A stretch of DNA of 64,000 bases from an uncultured Coriobacteriaceae bacterium. Lineage in GTDB: Bacteria; Actinomycetota; Coriobacteriia; Coriobacteriales; Coriobacteriaceae. The notes beneath the pieces were generated by a model. That model was not told the DNA's origin and made no database searches. It saw nothing but the letters and a program-made list of their open reading frames with translations. The position numbers and the translations under genes are program-made. The stretch covers positions 1 to 64,000 of the forward strand of contig CALUOP010000009.1 in the NCBI GenBank assembly GCA_944322305.1, read 5' to 3'. Shown here one piece after another: positions 17,296 through 25,320 of this stretch (positions are counted from its first letter, which is position 1; every line of letters begins with the position of its first letter).

Positions 17296-17308
17296 CTGAA
17301 TCTCCGCC

Positions 17309-18007
17309 CTACCCCTCGATGGTGTAGCCCACGCCCCAGATGTTCTTGATGAAGCGCGGGTTCTGAGCGTCGTCACCCAGCTTCTCGCGCAGGTGGCGGA
17401 TGTGCACCATAACCGTGTTGTTGGAGCTCGGCAGAAACTCCTCTTTCCACACCGCGCGGAACAGGTCCTCCACCGCCACCACCTTGCCGCGGCTGTCGGC
17501 CAGGTACAGCAGGATCGCGTACTCCAGCGGCGTGAGGCGCACGGGCTTCTCGTCCACGGTGACCTGGCGCGAGTCGCGGTTGATGGTCAGCCCGTCGATG
17601 GAGATGACCGCCGCGTCCTCGCCGTTGACCCGGTTGCCGTAGCTGGTGTAGCGCCTGAGCTGCGCTTTTACGCGCGCCACAAGCTCGAGCGGGCGGAAGG
17701 GCTTCACCACGTAGTCGTCTGCGCCAAGTGACAGTCCCTCGATCTTGTCGGTCTGGGAGTCGCGCGCGGTGAGCATGATGACAGGATAGGTGTGGTCGGC
17801 GCGGATGGAGCGCAGGAGCTCGAAGCCATCGATGTCGGGCAGCATCACGTCGAGAACCGCCAGGTCGAACTCTTGGGCGAGAATCTCGCGCAGAGCGTCG
17901 GCGCCGGTGTAGGCAAGCGTCACGGCATAGCCCTCGTTTTTGAGGTAGATGCCCACCAGGTCGGTAATGGCCTTCTCGTCGTCGACCACCAGGATACGCG
18001 TTTCCAT
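17309..18007 (-). CDS. VanR-like OmpR-family response regulator
   Basis: A 232-aa response regulator: receiver domain with phospho-acceptor D53 (LAVLDVMLPDIDG), acidic pocket VVDDE and K102 (VVKPFRP), then an OmpR winged helix (LTPLEYAILLYLADSRGKVV, NNTVMVHIRHLREKLG, IKNIWGVGYTIEG). It should be phosphorylated by the adjacent kinase and bind direct-repeat promoters. The closest resemblance is to VanR of glycopeptide resistance systems, but no vanHAX genes are present, so the target is more likely general envelope homeostasis. ATG 18007 has GGAAGGGAAC upstream. Confidence 0.93.
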   Translation of the reverse strand: METRILVVDDEKAITDLVGIYLKNEGYAVTLAYTGADALREILAQEFDLAVLDVMLPDIDGFELLRSIRADHTYPVIMLTARDSQTDKIEGLSLGADDYVVKPFRPLELVARVKAQLRRYTSYGNRVNGEDAAVISIDGLTINRDSRQVTVDEKPVRLTPLEYAILLYLADSRGKVVAVEDLFRAVWKEEFLPSSNNTVMVHIRHLREKLGDDAQNPRFIKNIWGVGYTIEG

Positions 18008-18185
18008 GCCGTTCCCTTCCAGACTTCCCGCACCTCACGCGCCATGCTCGGCGCCCCGGGCCGGCGTGCGCGCCTGCGGCAGGCGCGGCCGATCCACGCG
18101 CCGCGCATGGGCGCGCAGCGACGTTGAGCACACCGCCCCTCATTATGACCGAACGGCGCGCAGCGTGCGCGCGAGGGGCGCAGCC

Positions 18186-19682
18186 TTAAGAACTTTTAAG
18201 TGACGGGCGCCACGGCAAGTCGGCAGCGCGCCAGCCTGCCCAGGCGAGAAGCACCCCGACCGCAAGCAACCCCGCAAGCGACAGCGGAACGACCCCCACG
18301 AGGTACCCCGAGAGGTTGAGCGCGAGGTGCAGTCCGATGCACGGGCCCAGGCGCCGGTAGCGGCGGTACACCACGCCCAGCACCAACCCGGAGGCGAACG
18401 CATAGGCGCCCTGCACGAGGTTGCCGTGAAGCACGCCGAACATCAGCGCCTGCAGCACGTTGGCAGCCCAGAACCTGCCGGTGGCCTTCTCGGCAAACGT
18501 GAGGCCGAGCCCGCGGCAGAACAGCTCCTCGGAGATCGGCGCGCCGATAACCGAGGTCAGAATGGGGATCAGGGCAACGTCGGAGAGGTCGCCGGCGTTT
18601 ACCGAGGTGGAATAGCTTTTCATGAGGTCGGGCACGAGCGGCAGCAGGGCCGTGAGCGCCACTGCGAGCACGAACTGGAAACCGACGCCCAAGGCGAGGA
18701 TGCCCGCTGCGTTGCGGCGGCTCACCTGCGCGCGCCGCGCAGGGTCGCGGTGGCGGCGCTCGATGTAGCGCCACCAGGGCAGGGCGATCAGGATCGAGAG
18801 GATCTGACCGGCGGCCAGCGCGCAGGACATGCTGCCGGCCAGGTACGACGCGAGCTCGCGCGCACCGGCGGCCAGCGCCAAACCAGCGCCCGCAGCGGCG
18901 GCAAACGCGCCGGCGAGCTGCGCGCCCACGAGGATGAACGGCAGCGCGAGGAAAAGCAGGAACCAGCCGATGCGCTTGCCCCAGGTGAGACGCGCCATAA
19001 ACCGAGCGGCGCGCGGCGCTGCCGAGGATGCCCGCGGAGGCTGGGGAGCAGAGGCGGACCCCGGAGCGTCGCTTGCGAGGCGGGAGTCCGGCTCTGCCGA
19101 CGCGCGGTCGACCGGCTCGTTCGGCGCTTCGGAAGCTGGCTCCTCAGTCAGAGAGGCGGCGACCGTGACGGGGCTTTGAGCATCCGGTGCGGGGGCATCG
19201 GCAAGCGCAAGCACGCCCGGGGCGTCAGCACCGACGCCGGAGCCGAGACTCACGATGCGGGAAGCGTCGCCTAAGCCAACGGCGCTTTCAAAACCGGCCT
19301 GCTCTACGCCGGCCCCGGCGGCGATGCTTGCGAGCGAGGGCCCCAGCACCGCTACGGAAGCAGGAGCCGCAGCTTCTTCTGAGGCGGTCGGCAGCGCTTC
19401 GGCATCATCGCAGACAGATGCCTCGGCTTCGTCACAGGCGGGCGCATCAACGGCCGCACCAGTCTCACCGGAGCCACATGGGTCGGCTTCACCGCGATCA
19501 GCCTCGTCGGCCTCACAACGGCCGTGCGCGTCAACGCGGTCGCGCTCATCCGCGCAGCCGCGCTGCTCGGCCCCGTCGGCAGCCAACTCGGGCTCCGCCT
19601 CGTGAGCGGCGGCGTCTCTCGCGTTGCGAGGTTCATCTTGGGAAGCCTCAAGGGCGTCCTTCTTGCTTACGTCGTCGCCCAT
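18186..19682 (-). CDS. CPBP-family intramembrane metalloprotease with long disordered N-terminus
   Basis: A 498-aa protein. Residues 1 to about 215 are an acidic, low-complexity region rich in Ala, Asp, Glu and Ser. The rest is a multi-pass CPBP (Abi/CAAX prenyl endopeptidase-like) domain with the catalytic motifs EELFCRG, FGVLHGN and HLALNLSG. Bacterial members cut within membranes or act in bacteriocin self-immunity; the substrate is unknown. GGGGAGG precedes ATG 19682. The 180-bp gap downstream separates it from the regulator gene, which runs the same way. The N-terminal region is twice the length of anything usual for the family. Confidence 0.87.
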   Translation of the reverse strand: MGDDVSKKDALEASQDEPRNARDAAAHEAEPELAADGAEQRGCADERDRVDAHGRCEADEADRGEADPCGSGETGAAVDAPACDEAEASVCDDAEALPTASEEAAAPASVAVLGPSLASIAAGAGVEQAGFESAVGLGDASRIVSLGSGVGADAPGVLALADAPAPDAQSPVTVAASLTEEPASEAPNEPVDRASAEPDSRLASDAPGSASAPQPPRASSAAPRAARFMARLTWGKRIGWFLLFLALPFILVGAQLAGAFAAAAGAGLALAAGARELASYLAGSMSCALAAGQILSILIALPWWRYIERRHRDPARRAQVSRRNAAGILALGVGFQFVLAVALTALLPLVPDLMKSYSTSVNAGDLSDVALIPILTSVIGAPISEELFCRGLGLTFAEKATGRFWAANVLQALMFGVLHGNLVQGAYAFASGLVLGVVYRRYRRLGPCIGLHLALNLSGYLVGVVPLSLAGLLAVGVLLAWAGWRAADLPWRPSLKSS

Positions 19683-19848
19683 AGCGCCTCCCCGACGTTT
19701 TCAGCCACCGCTGCCACGATCTTCTCGCCCTATAGTACTCCGGATGCCCGCGCGCGGAAAACGTCTGTGCGCACCATCTCTATCAGGTTCCTTTTAAAAC
19801 CTTGCCTGATCTTGCCACCACGCCTTGCCAAGCCGGGCTACGCCGGCG

Positions 19849-22488
19849 TCATCGCAGGCCGTAGGCGCGCTTGACGCGGGCGAGCTTGCGGCACCACGGC
19901 GCGTACAGCACCAAAAGGAACGCCACCGTTGCCACGCCGTGCGCGATGTCGAACGGCAGCGCCGCGGCGTACACGGCGACCAGCTGGGACGCCGTCTGGG
20001 GATGGTAGAACCCGATGATGCTCCACAGGTTGAGCACCACCCCGTACAGCGGTCCCGAAAGGAACCCGTACAAGTAGAGCAACCAGGCGCGCAGCAACGA
20101 GCGGATCGCGGATCGCACGCGGCGCATGCTGCTGCGCACGCTGCGGCCAGCGTTCGGCGCCGAGGCCCCCGCGCCGGCACGCGCGGCCTGCGGGCCACAT
20201 TCCTGCGCGGGGCGGGCAGCGGACGCTGCGGCTCCAAGCTCGGACGCGCCGGCAACCGTGCCAAGCACGCCGGGCACACCGGATGCGGCGCCCTTCTCAG
20301 ACGCGCCCCGAAACGCGCCGACCTGCGCCAGCACACCGGCCAGGTAGCCCACGAGCCCCCATGCGTACATCTGCCAGGGCGTCCACGGCCCCTGGCCCAG
20401 AAAGAAGTTGGAGACGAGCGCCGCCAGCGCCCCCACCATAAAGCCGCTCTGCCGCCCAAAGACCGCGCCGGCCATGATGGCGATAGCGCTCACCGGCTTG
20501 AAGTTGGGCAGCGGCGCGAACAGCACGCGCCCGGCCGCCGCGCACGCTGCGAGCACCACGGCGGGCATCACGTCGCGCAGACGCGGGGCGCGCCGCTCGT
20601 AGTGCGAGAAGAACAGCGCGATGGCCGCAAGCACCACCACCAGCGAGAGCAGGACCGCCTGTTGAACGCGCGTCACCGCGCAGAACGCGAGCACAGCGGG
20701 AACCGCGCCGACGGCCAGCACCTCGAGCACCGCGCCGAACACGCGGCTCAGCGTGCGCAGCCTCCCTCCCAGGCTGTCGACGCGCGCACGGGACGCTCCG
20801 CCGTCGGTACGCGGCGCCCCCGCACTCGCTGCGCCAGCCGTGCCGGCCGCACCGGACGCGCCGTCCGCTGCGCCAGCGCCCCCGTCCTCGGAGCAGCCGC
20901 CCTCAGCCTCGTCCTTTTCGTTCTCGTCGTCCTCCCCCGCCAGCAGCGCGCCGTACAGGCGCGCCGAGTCGCTCGGGCGGTACAGCAGGCTCCCCGCAAA
21001 GAAGCGCGGCGCCGGCTCGGTGCAGGCAACCTCCCCGTCAAAGACCAGCGAGACCTCGTCAGCGCAGGCCAGCGCAAAATCCAGGTCGTGCGTCACCAGC
21101 ACCACGGTGCGCCCCTCGTCCGCAAGGCCCGTAAGCTCGCGCGCCACGTCGGCGGCGGCGCAAGGGTCGAGCCCCTTGGTGGGCTCGTCCAAAAACAGCA
21201 GCCGCGGCGCGGCGAGCAGCACCTTGGCAAGCGCCAGCTTCTGCTGCTGCCCGCCGGAAAGGTCGTACGGGTGGTGGTCGGCCAGCCCCGCCAACCCGAA
21301 GCGCTCGAGCATGGCGCGCTCGTCGGCCGGCGCATACCCGCAGCGGCCCCGCCACTCGGCCAGCTCGTCGGCAACCGTATCGCACACGAGCAGGGCCTTG
21401 GGGTCTTGCGGCAGCAGCGCCTGCGAGCTGGCGAGCGGGCTGTCAACCCGCCCGCGCTGTGGCTTGTCCGCGCCGGCGAGCACGCGCAGCAGCGTGGACT
21501 TGCCGCAGCCGTTGCCGCCCACAAACGCGTGCACGCCGCCTGCGCGCACCTCGGCCGAAAGCCCGCGCAGCACCCAGGCACCCGCGCGGTCGTAGCGGAA
21601 GAAGACGTCGCGCGCGGCCAAGACCACTTCGCCCGCCCGCGCAGGCGCCTCCAACCCACCGCGCGCCGCCATAGCGCCCGCGTGCCCGCGCCCGGCCGGC
21701 GCGCCAGCCGCCGCGCACGCCCGCTCCCAGCGCGCCCAGCGCGGGGCGAGCAGGCGCTTCTCCACCGCCGCACGCGGGGCCCGGGGCACTTCTCGCCCCA
21801 GGTTGACGCGCTGCGTGGCCAGGCCCTCAACCTCCTCGGGGGCGTGCGTGGCCATGACCACCGTGATCCCCAGCTCCCGGTTCACCCGTCCCAGCATCGC
21901 GGTGAACTGCTCGCGCGCCACCGGGTCGAGCTGCGCGGTCGGCTCGTCGAGCAGCAGCAGCCCCGGGCGCAGCGCCAGCACCGCCGCCAAGTTCACCAGC
22001 TGCTTCTGCCCACCAGAGAGCGTCTCGGTCCCCGCGCCCACCCACGGCTCGATGCCGAAGAAGTGCGCAACCTCGGCCACGCGCCGGCGCATGTCGCCAA
22101 CGCCCGCGCCCAGGCTCTCCAGCCCAAACGCCAACTCGTGCCACACCGTGTCGCACACGATCTGCGCCGCGGGGTCCTGCATCACATAGCCGATCTCGGC
22201 TGCCGACCAGCGCGCATCCGCGTCCTCTGCCGCGCGTCCGCCCTCAACCAGCGCGCGCCCGAGCACGCGCACGCTGCCGCGCCGCTCGCCCACCGGCGCG
22301 AGCTCGGGCTTGAGCGAGCGCAAAAGCGTGGTCTTGCCGCACCCCGTGGGCCCGGCGAGCACGCAGAAAGCGCCCTTCTCAACCGCAAGGTCCACGCCCT
22401 CGAGCACCGCCTGAGCCGGCGCGCCCGCCGCAGCGGACGGGTAGGCAAAGCCGTACCCCGCCACCCGCACTACCTGCTCGCGCGCCAC
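19849..22488 (-). CDS. ECF transporter A-A'-S fusion (two ATPases plus S-component)
   Basis: One 879-aa chain carries what are normally three ECF transporter subunits. The first ATPase (about 1-260) has Walker A GPTGCGKTT around residue 46, LSGGQKQ and LLLLDEPTAQLD. The second (about 305-520) has GGNGCGKST, LSGGQQQK and LLFLDEPTKGLD. After an acidic linker, a membrane S-component (from about 555) contains LPNFKPVSAIAIMAG, SNFFLGQGPWTPWQMYAWG and PLYGVVLNLWSIIGFY, as in CbrT-like cobalamin S-components. I chose GTG 22488 because AAGGGAG lies eight bases upstream; it overlaps the T-component end by 19 bp. A cobalamin role follows from the riboswitch and the DUF4430 lipoprotein upstream. Confidence 0.88.
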   Translation of the reverse strand: MAREQVVRVAGYGFAYPSAAAGAPAQAVLEGVDLAVEKGAFCVLAGPTGCGKTTLLRSLKPELAPVGERRGSVRVLGRALVEGGRAAEDADARWSAAEIGYVMQDPAAQIVCDTVWHELAFGLESLGAGVGDMRRRVAEVAHFFGIEPWVGAGTETLSGGQKQLVNLAAVLALRPGLLLLDEPTAQLDPVAREQFTAMLGRVNRELGITVVMATHAPEEVEGLATQRVNLGREVPRAPRAAVEKRLLAPRWARWERACAAAGAPAGRGHAGAMAARGGLEAPARAGEVVLAARDVFFRYDRAGAWVLRGLSAEVRAGGVHAFVGGNGCGKSTLLRVLAGADKPQRGRVDSPLASSQALLPQDPKALLVCDTVADELAEWRGRCGYAPADERAMLERFGLAGLADHHPYDLSGGQQQKLALAKVLLAAPRLLFLDEPTKGLDPCAAADVARELTGLADEGRTVVLVTHDLDFALACADEVSLVFDGEVACTEPAPRFFAGSLLYRPSDSARLYGALLAGEDDENEKDEAEGGCSEDGGAGAADGASGAAGTAGAASAGAPRTDGGASRARVDSLGGRLRTLSRVFGAVLEVLAVGAVPAVLAFCAVTRVQQAVLLSLVVVLAAIALFFSHYERRAPRLRDVMPAVVLAACAAAGRVLFAPLPNFKPVSAIAIMAGAVFGRQSGFMVGALAALVSNFFLGQGPWTPWQMYAWGLVGYLAGVLAQVGAFRGASEKGAASGVPGVLGTVAGASELGAAASAARPAQECGPQAARAGAGASAPNAGRSVRSSMRRVRSAIRSLLRAWLLYLYGFLSGPLYGVVLNLWSIIGFYHPQTASQLVAVYAAALPFDIAHGVATVAFLLVLYAPWCRKLARVKRAYGLR

Positions 22489-23375
22489 AGCCACCACTCC
22501 CTTGCCGCCAAAACCTCCGGTACCAGCATGAGCGCCGCGTACGGGGCGTAGGCCCACCACGGCGCAAGCGCGTCGAGCGCCAGGCGCGGGTAAAACGAGA
22601 ACCGCGCGGCGAGCTGCCACAGCGCCAGCGCGCTCACAATCGCCAGCATCGCGATCACCACCAGGACACCGACGTCTGTGCGCGTCAGGCGGTAGCGCCG
22701 ATAGCTCGTGCGCCGCGCGCCGCACCCGTAGCCGCGGGCGCGCATGGCGTCGCCGCGCACCAGCCCGTCCTCCATGCCCCAGCCCATGAGGACCGAGACG
22801 GTGCGCAGCCGGTCGGAAGCGGCCGCGCGCGCGTCCCTGGGCGCCGCGGCGCTTATCGAGCGCTGGACGGCGCGGATGGCCCGGCCGCGCGTCACAAACT
22901 GCGGCACCAGCCTGAGCACCTGCGAGACCATGAGCGAAACCGTGGGCAGGGCGCGTCCGAACAGCGCCAGCGTGGCCTCGCTCGTCATGCGGGCCGCGTA
23001 GCTTGCAAACCACAGCAGCACCGCCGCCATCATGGCGCCCGAGCACGCCCCGTACGCCAGCGACTCGGCGTAGATGGCGCGCGAGCCTATGCGCGCAAGC
23101 TCGGTAGACCCCGAAGCCGAGAAGAACGGGTTCAGCACCAGGGCGAGAACCACCATGGGCAGCGCCCAGAGAAGCGAGCGCGCCGTGGCCCGCGGCCCGC
23201 GCGTGACGCATGAGCAGCCCAAGGCGCCTGCCAGCGCAAGCGCCACGCACACCGGCTGCATCGCAGCCATGGCGAGCACGATGACGCAGGCGAGGTAGCA
23301 AAACGCCACCGCCGGGTGGTAGGTTGCGAACACGTTGGGCAAACCGTTGGGCACGCGCGGCCCCTTCTCTTTCAT
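22470..23375 (-). CDS. ECF transporter T-component (EcfT/CbiQ-like)
   Basis: A 301-aa membrane coupling subunit that links the two ATPase domains to the S-component. It shows helices from about residue 25, the coupling motif region ARAIRAVQRSIS, and the second motif MRARGYGCGARRTSYRR, typical of Ala-Arg-Gly couplers in EcfT. It is translated just before the A-A'-S fusion, with a 19-bp gene overlap. ATG 23375 has a weak upstream site (AAAGAGAAGG lies inside the first codons), so a slightly different start is possible. A strong hairpin separates it from the lipoprotein gene, so its expression may depend on read-through. Confidence 0.88.
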   Translation of the reverse strand: MKEKGPRVPNGLPNVFATYHPAVAFCYLACVIVLAMAAMQPVCVALALAGALGCSCVTRGPRATARSLLWALPMVVLALVLNPFFSASGSTELARIGSRAIYAESLAYGACSGAMMAAVLLWFASYAARMTSEATLALFGRALPTVSLMVSQVLRLVPQFVTRGRAIRAVQRSISAAAPRDARAAASDRLRTVSVLMGWGMEDGLVRGDAMRARGYGCGARRTSYRRYRLTRTDVGVLVVIAMLAIVSALALWQLAARFSFYPRLALDALAPWWAYAPYAALMLVPEVLAAREWWLWRASR

Positions 23376-23380
23376 ACCGT

Positions 23381-23438
23381 GCCAAAAAGGGACGGGTGCG
23401 CTTTAGCCGCGGCAAAGCGCACCCGCCCCTTTTTTGGC
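23381..23438 (-). terminator. Long hairpin between lipoprotein gene and ECF genes
   Basis: A stem of about 24 bp (GCCAAAAAGGGACGGGTGCG with its complement, one bulge) lies in the 103-bp gap. On the minus strand the 3' arm ends in CCCTTTTT, so it can terminate or attenuate transcription between the lipoprotein and transporter genes, allowing more lipoprotein than transporter. Confidence 0.75.
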
Positions 23439-23478
23439 GCGCCCCGCAGCCGCACGGCCGCGGGGCGCACCCTTCTCG

Positions 23479-23955
23479 TTACTCGAAGCTGGTGACGTAG
23501 GTGAAGGTCACCGCGTCGCCGTCCTTGAGCGTGAGCTGGTCGCACGAGACCTGCGCGTCCTCGCCGTTCACGCTGAACATCCAGCCGCTCGTGTCGCCGA
23601 AGTCATAGGCGGCCAGGCCCCCGATGCCCTCGACGTACTTGCCGTACTGGCTGTCGCTCGCGTTGATCGAAAGGCCCGTGGCCACCAGCGCGTCGTAGGC
23701 CGTAGCGCCCTCGTCGAGCTCGACGGTCTCGTCGTAGGCCACGCTGCCGTCGGCCGCGCTGGAGTCGACCTTCACGGCCACCGCCATCTTGGCATCCTCG
23801 GCAGACGCCGCGGCGGCGCTGCCGGCGGGCGCGCTGCCGGCGTCGGTGGCAGCGGTGGTGCCCGAGCAGCCGCTCACCGCGAAGGCGAGCACCAGGCAAA
23901 CGAAAAGGGAGAGCAGAGCGGTGCGCTTCTTAGGCGCAGATGCGGTTCCGAACAT
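23479..23955 (-). CDS. DUF4430 cobalamin-binding-type lipoprotein
   Basis: A 158-aa lipoprotein: signal LLSLFVCLVLAFAVSGCSG with lipobox VSGC, a short Ala/Ser linker, then a DUF4430 domain (GATAYDALVATG, GGLAAYDFGDTSGWMFSVNGEDA, LKDGDAVTFTYV). This fold is related to the C-terminal half of transcobalamin and intrinsic factor. With the cobalamin riboswitch directly upstream and an ECF transporter downstream, it is probably the surface receptor that hands cobalamin or a corrinoid to the transporter. The binding role is inference. ATG 23955 with AAAGGTG upstream is preferred over an ATG inside the riboswitch. Confidence 0.87.
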   Translation of the reverse strand: MFGTASAPKKRTALLSLFVCLVLAFAVSGCSGTTAATDAGSAPAGSAAAASAEDAKMAVAVKVDSSAADGSVAYDETVELDEGATAYDALVATGLSINASDSQYGKYVEGIGGLAAYDFGDTSGWMFSVNGEDAQVSCDQLTLKDGDAVTFTYVTSFE

Positions 23956-24024
23956 GCGGACACCTTTCTTCCAGGACCCCGGCCGCCATGCGCGCCGCGC
24001 CGGGCCCGCCCGCGCGAGCCCGCA

Positions 24025-24163
24025 GATGGAGAGGCGATCCGACTTGTTCCGCAGCGCACCGCGGAAGTTACGGTTACTGGTATAGCCGGGGACTTGCACC
24101 CCGATTCCCCTGAGCGGCCGCCGGCTCCCCGGCCGCGCCGCCCGCGCCTGCGCGCCATCCATC
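24025..24163 (-). promoter_or_regulatory. Cobalamin (B12) riboswitch
   Basis: Read on the minus strand, the leader contains the conserved core GGGAATCGGGGTGCAAGTCC followed by GGCTATACCAGTAACCGTAA, then AAGTCGGATCGCC. The ends GATGGA...GGCG and CGCC...TCCATC close the P1 helix. These match the order and bases of the cobalamin riboswitch consensus. It lies 70 bases upstream of the DUF4430 lipoprotein start and should lower expression of the whole uptake operon when B12 is plentiful. Confidence 0.87.
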
Positions 24164-24235
24164 AGGTCAGTGATCTATGCGCCCACCAGTGTAGCAGCAA
24201 CCACCCCTCCCGCACCAGAAAACCCGAGCGACAAA

Positions 24236-24311
24236 GCCTGCCATTGGGGACGGGTACGGATGGCAGACGCCGTGCCGGGTCTGCCATCCGTACCCGTCCC
24301 CAATGGCAGGC
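24236..24311. terminator. 33-bp perfect stem hairpin
   Basis: Arms 24236-24268 and 24279-24311 are exact reverse complements around a 10-nt loop; part reads TTGGGGACGGGTACGG. It follows the dehydratase-activator stop (24352) on the minus strand, with only TTT after the stem. It is much longer than needed for termination and may be a REP-like palindrome that also ends the activator operon. Confidence 0.85.
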
Positions 24312-24351
24312 CCCAATAGCGCACGTATGGCCACGCAAATGCCAGCGAGCC

Positions 24352-25320
24352 TTAGCGGGCAGCGGCGTCGACCTTAATGGCCCCGCGGTCGCAACGGTTC
24401 CCCCACGAGTCGATGAGGTCCTGGTCGCGGTACACGCACACGATCTCGCAGTGGTTGGCGCAGTGGCCGCAGACCACTTCGCGCGTGCGGAACTCGAAGT
24501 GGTCGATGTCGAACATGAACGGCTCTGCGCGCAGCGCCGGCGCGTCGGCCGCCAGCAGCGCCGCGCCGAACGCGCCCATGAGGTGCCCGTCGGGATCCAC
24601 CAGCACCGGCACGCCGAGCGCGTCCTCAAAGGCGCGCACCACGCCCACGTTCTTCGAGACGCCGCCCTGGAACACCACCGGGCTCTCGATCTTCTTGCCG
24701 CGCCCCACGTTGTTCAGGTAGTTGGTGGCCACCGCGCGGCACAGCCCCGCGATCACGTCCCTCTTCTCGTAACCCACCTGCAGCTTGTGCACCAGGTCGC
24801 TCTCGGCGAACACGGTGCAGCGCGCGGCGATGTTGGCGGGCTTGTCGCTCGTCAGCGCGATCTCGCCGAACTCCTCGACCTCGACGCCCAGGCGGTGGGC
24901 CTGGCTCGAGAGGAACGAGCCCGTTCCCGCGGCGCACAGCGTGTTCATGGCGTAGTCGACGGCGATGCCGTTCTCGATGCAGATGATCTTGGAGTCCTGG
25001 CCGCCGATCTCGAGGATCGTGCGCACGTCCGGATGCAGGAAGGTGGTGCCCACGGCGTGGGCGGTGATCTCGTTTTTCACCACCTGCGCCTCGAGCATCG
25101 CGCCTACCAGCCGGCGCGCCGAGCCGGTGGTGCCGATGGCCATGACCTCGACCTCGGCAAGGTCGATCTGGCTGCGCAGGTCGTCCACCACGCGGCGCAC
25201 CGCTCCCGCCGGGTCGCCCTCGGTCCACAGGTAGGAGCGGGCGATGATCTTCTTGCTCTCGTCGATCACCACGCCCTTGGTTGAGATGGAGCCGGTGTCT
25301 ATGCCGAGATATGCCCTCAT
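24352..25320 (-). CDS. 2-hydroxyacyl-CoA dehydratase-type activator ATPase (HgdC-like)
   Basis: A 322-aa ASKHA-fold ATPase of the BcrA/BadF/HgdC family. Such activators use ATP to push one electron into a 2-hydroxyacyl-CoA dehydratase or benzoyl-CoA-reductase-like partner. Seen here are GIDTGSISTKGVV, EIGGQDSK, NTLCAAGTGSFL and the second iron-sulfur cysteine in AARCTVFAESDLVHK, plus VVFQGGVSKN and GAFGAAL near the end. A C-terminal CGHCANHCEIV stretch adds extra cysteines. It overlaps the preceding gene by four bases (ATGA). Together with the two genes upstream it corresponds to a split version of the large activase proteins of clostridia. The dehydratase it serves is not in this window. Confidence 0.9.
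   Translation of the reverse strand: MRAYLGIDTGSISTKGVVIDESKKIIARSYLWTEGDPAGAVRRVVDDLRSQIDLAEVEVMAIGTTGSARRLVGAMLEAQVVKNEITAHAVGTTFLHPDVRTILEIGGQDSKIICIENGIAVDYAMNTLCAAGTGSFLSSQAHRLGVEVEEFGEIALTSDKPANIAARCTVFAESDLVHKLQVGYEKRDVIAGLCRAVATNYLNNVGRGKKIESPVVFQGGVSKNVGVVRAFEDALGVPVLVDPDGHLMGAFGAALLAADAPALRAEPFMFDIDHFEFRTREVVCGHCANHCEIVCVYRDQDLIDSWGNRCDRGAIKVDAAAR

Noticed and set aside
17309-18007. Vancomycin resistance locus
   Set aside because: The regulator and kinase resemble VanR and VanS, but no vanH, vanA or vanX genes are present nearby.
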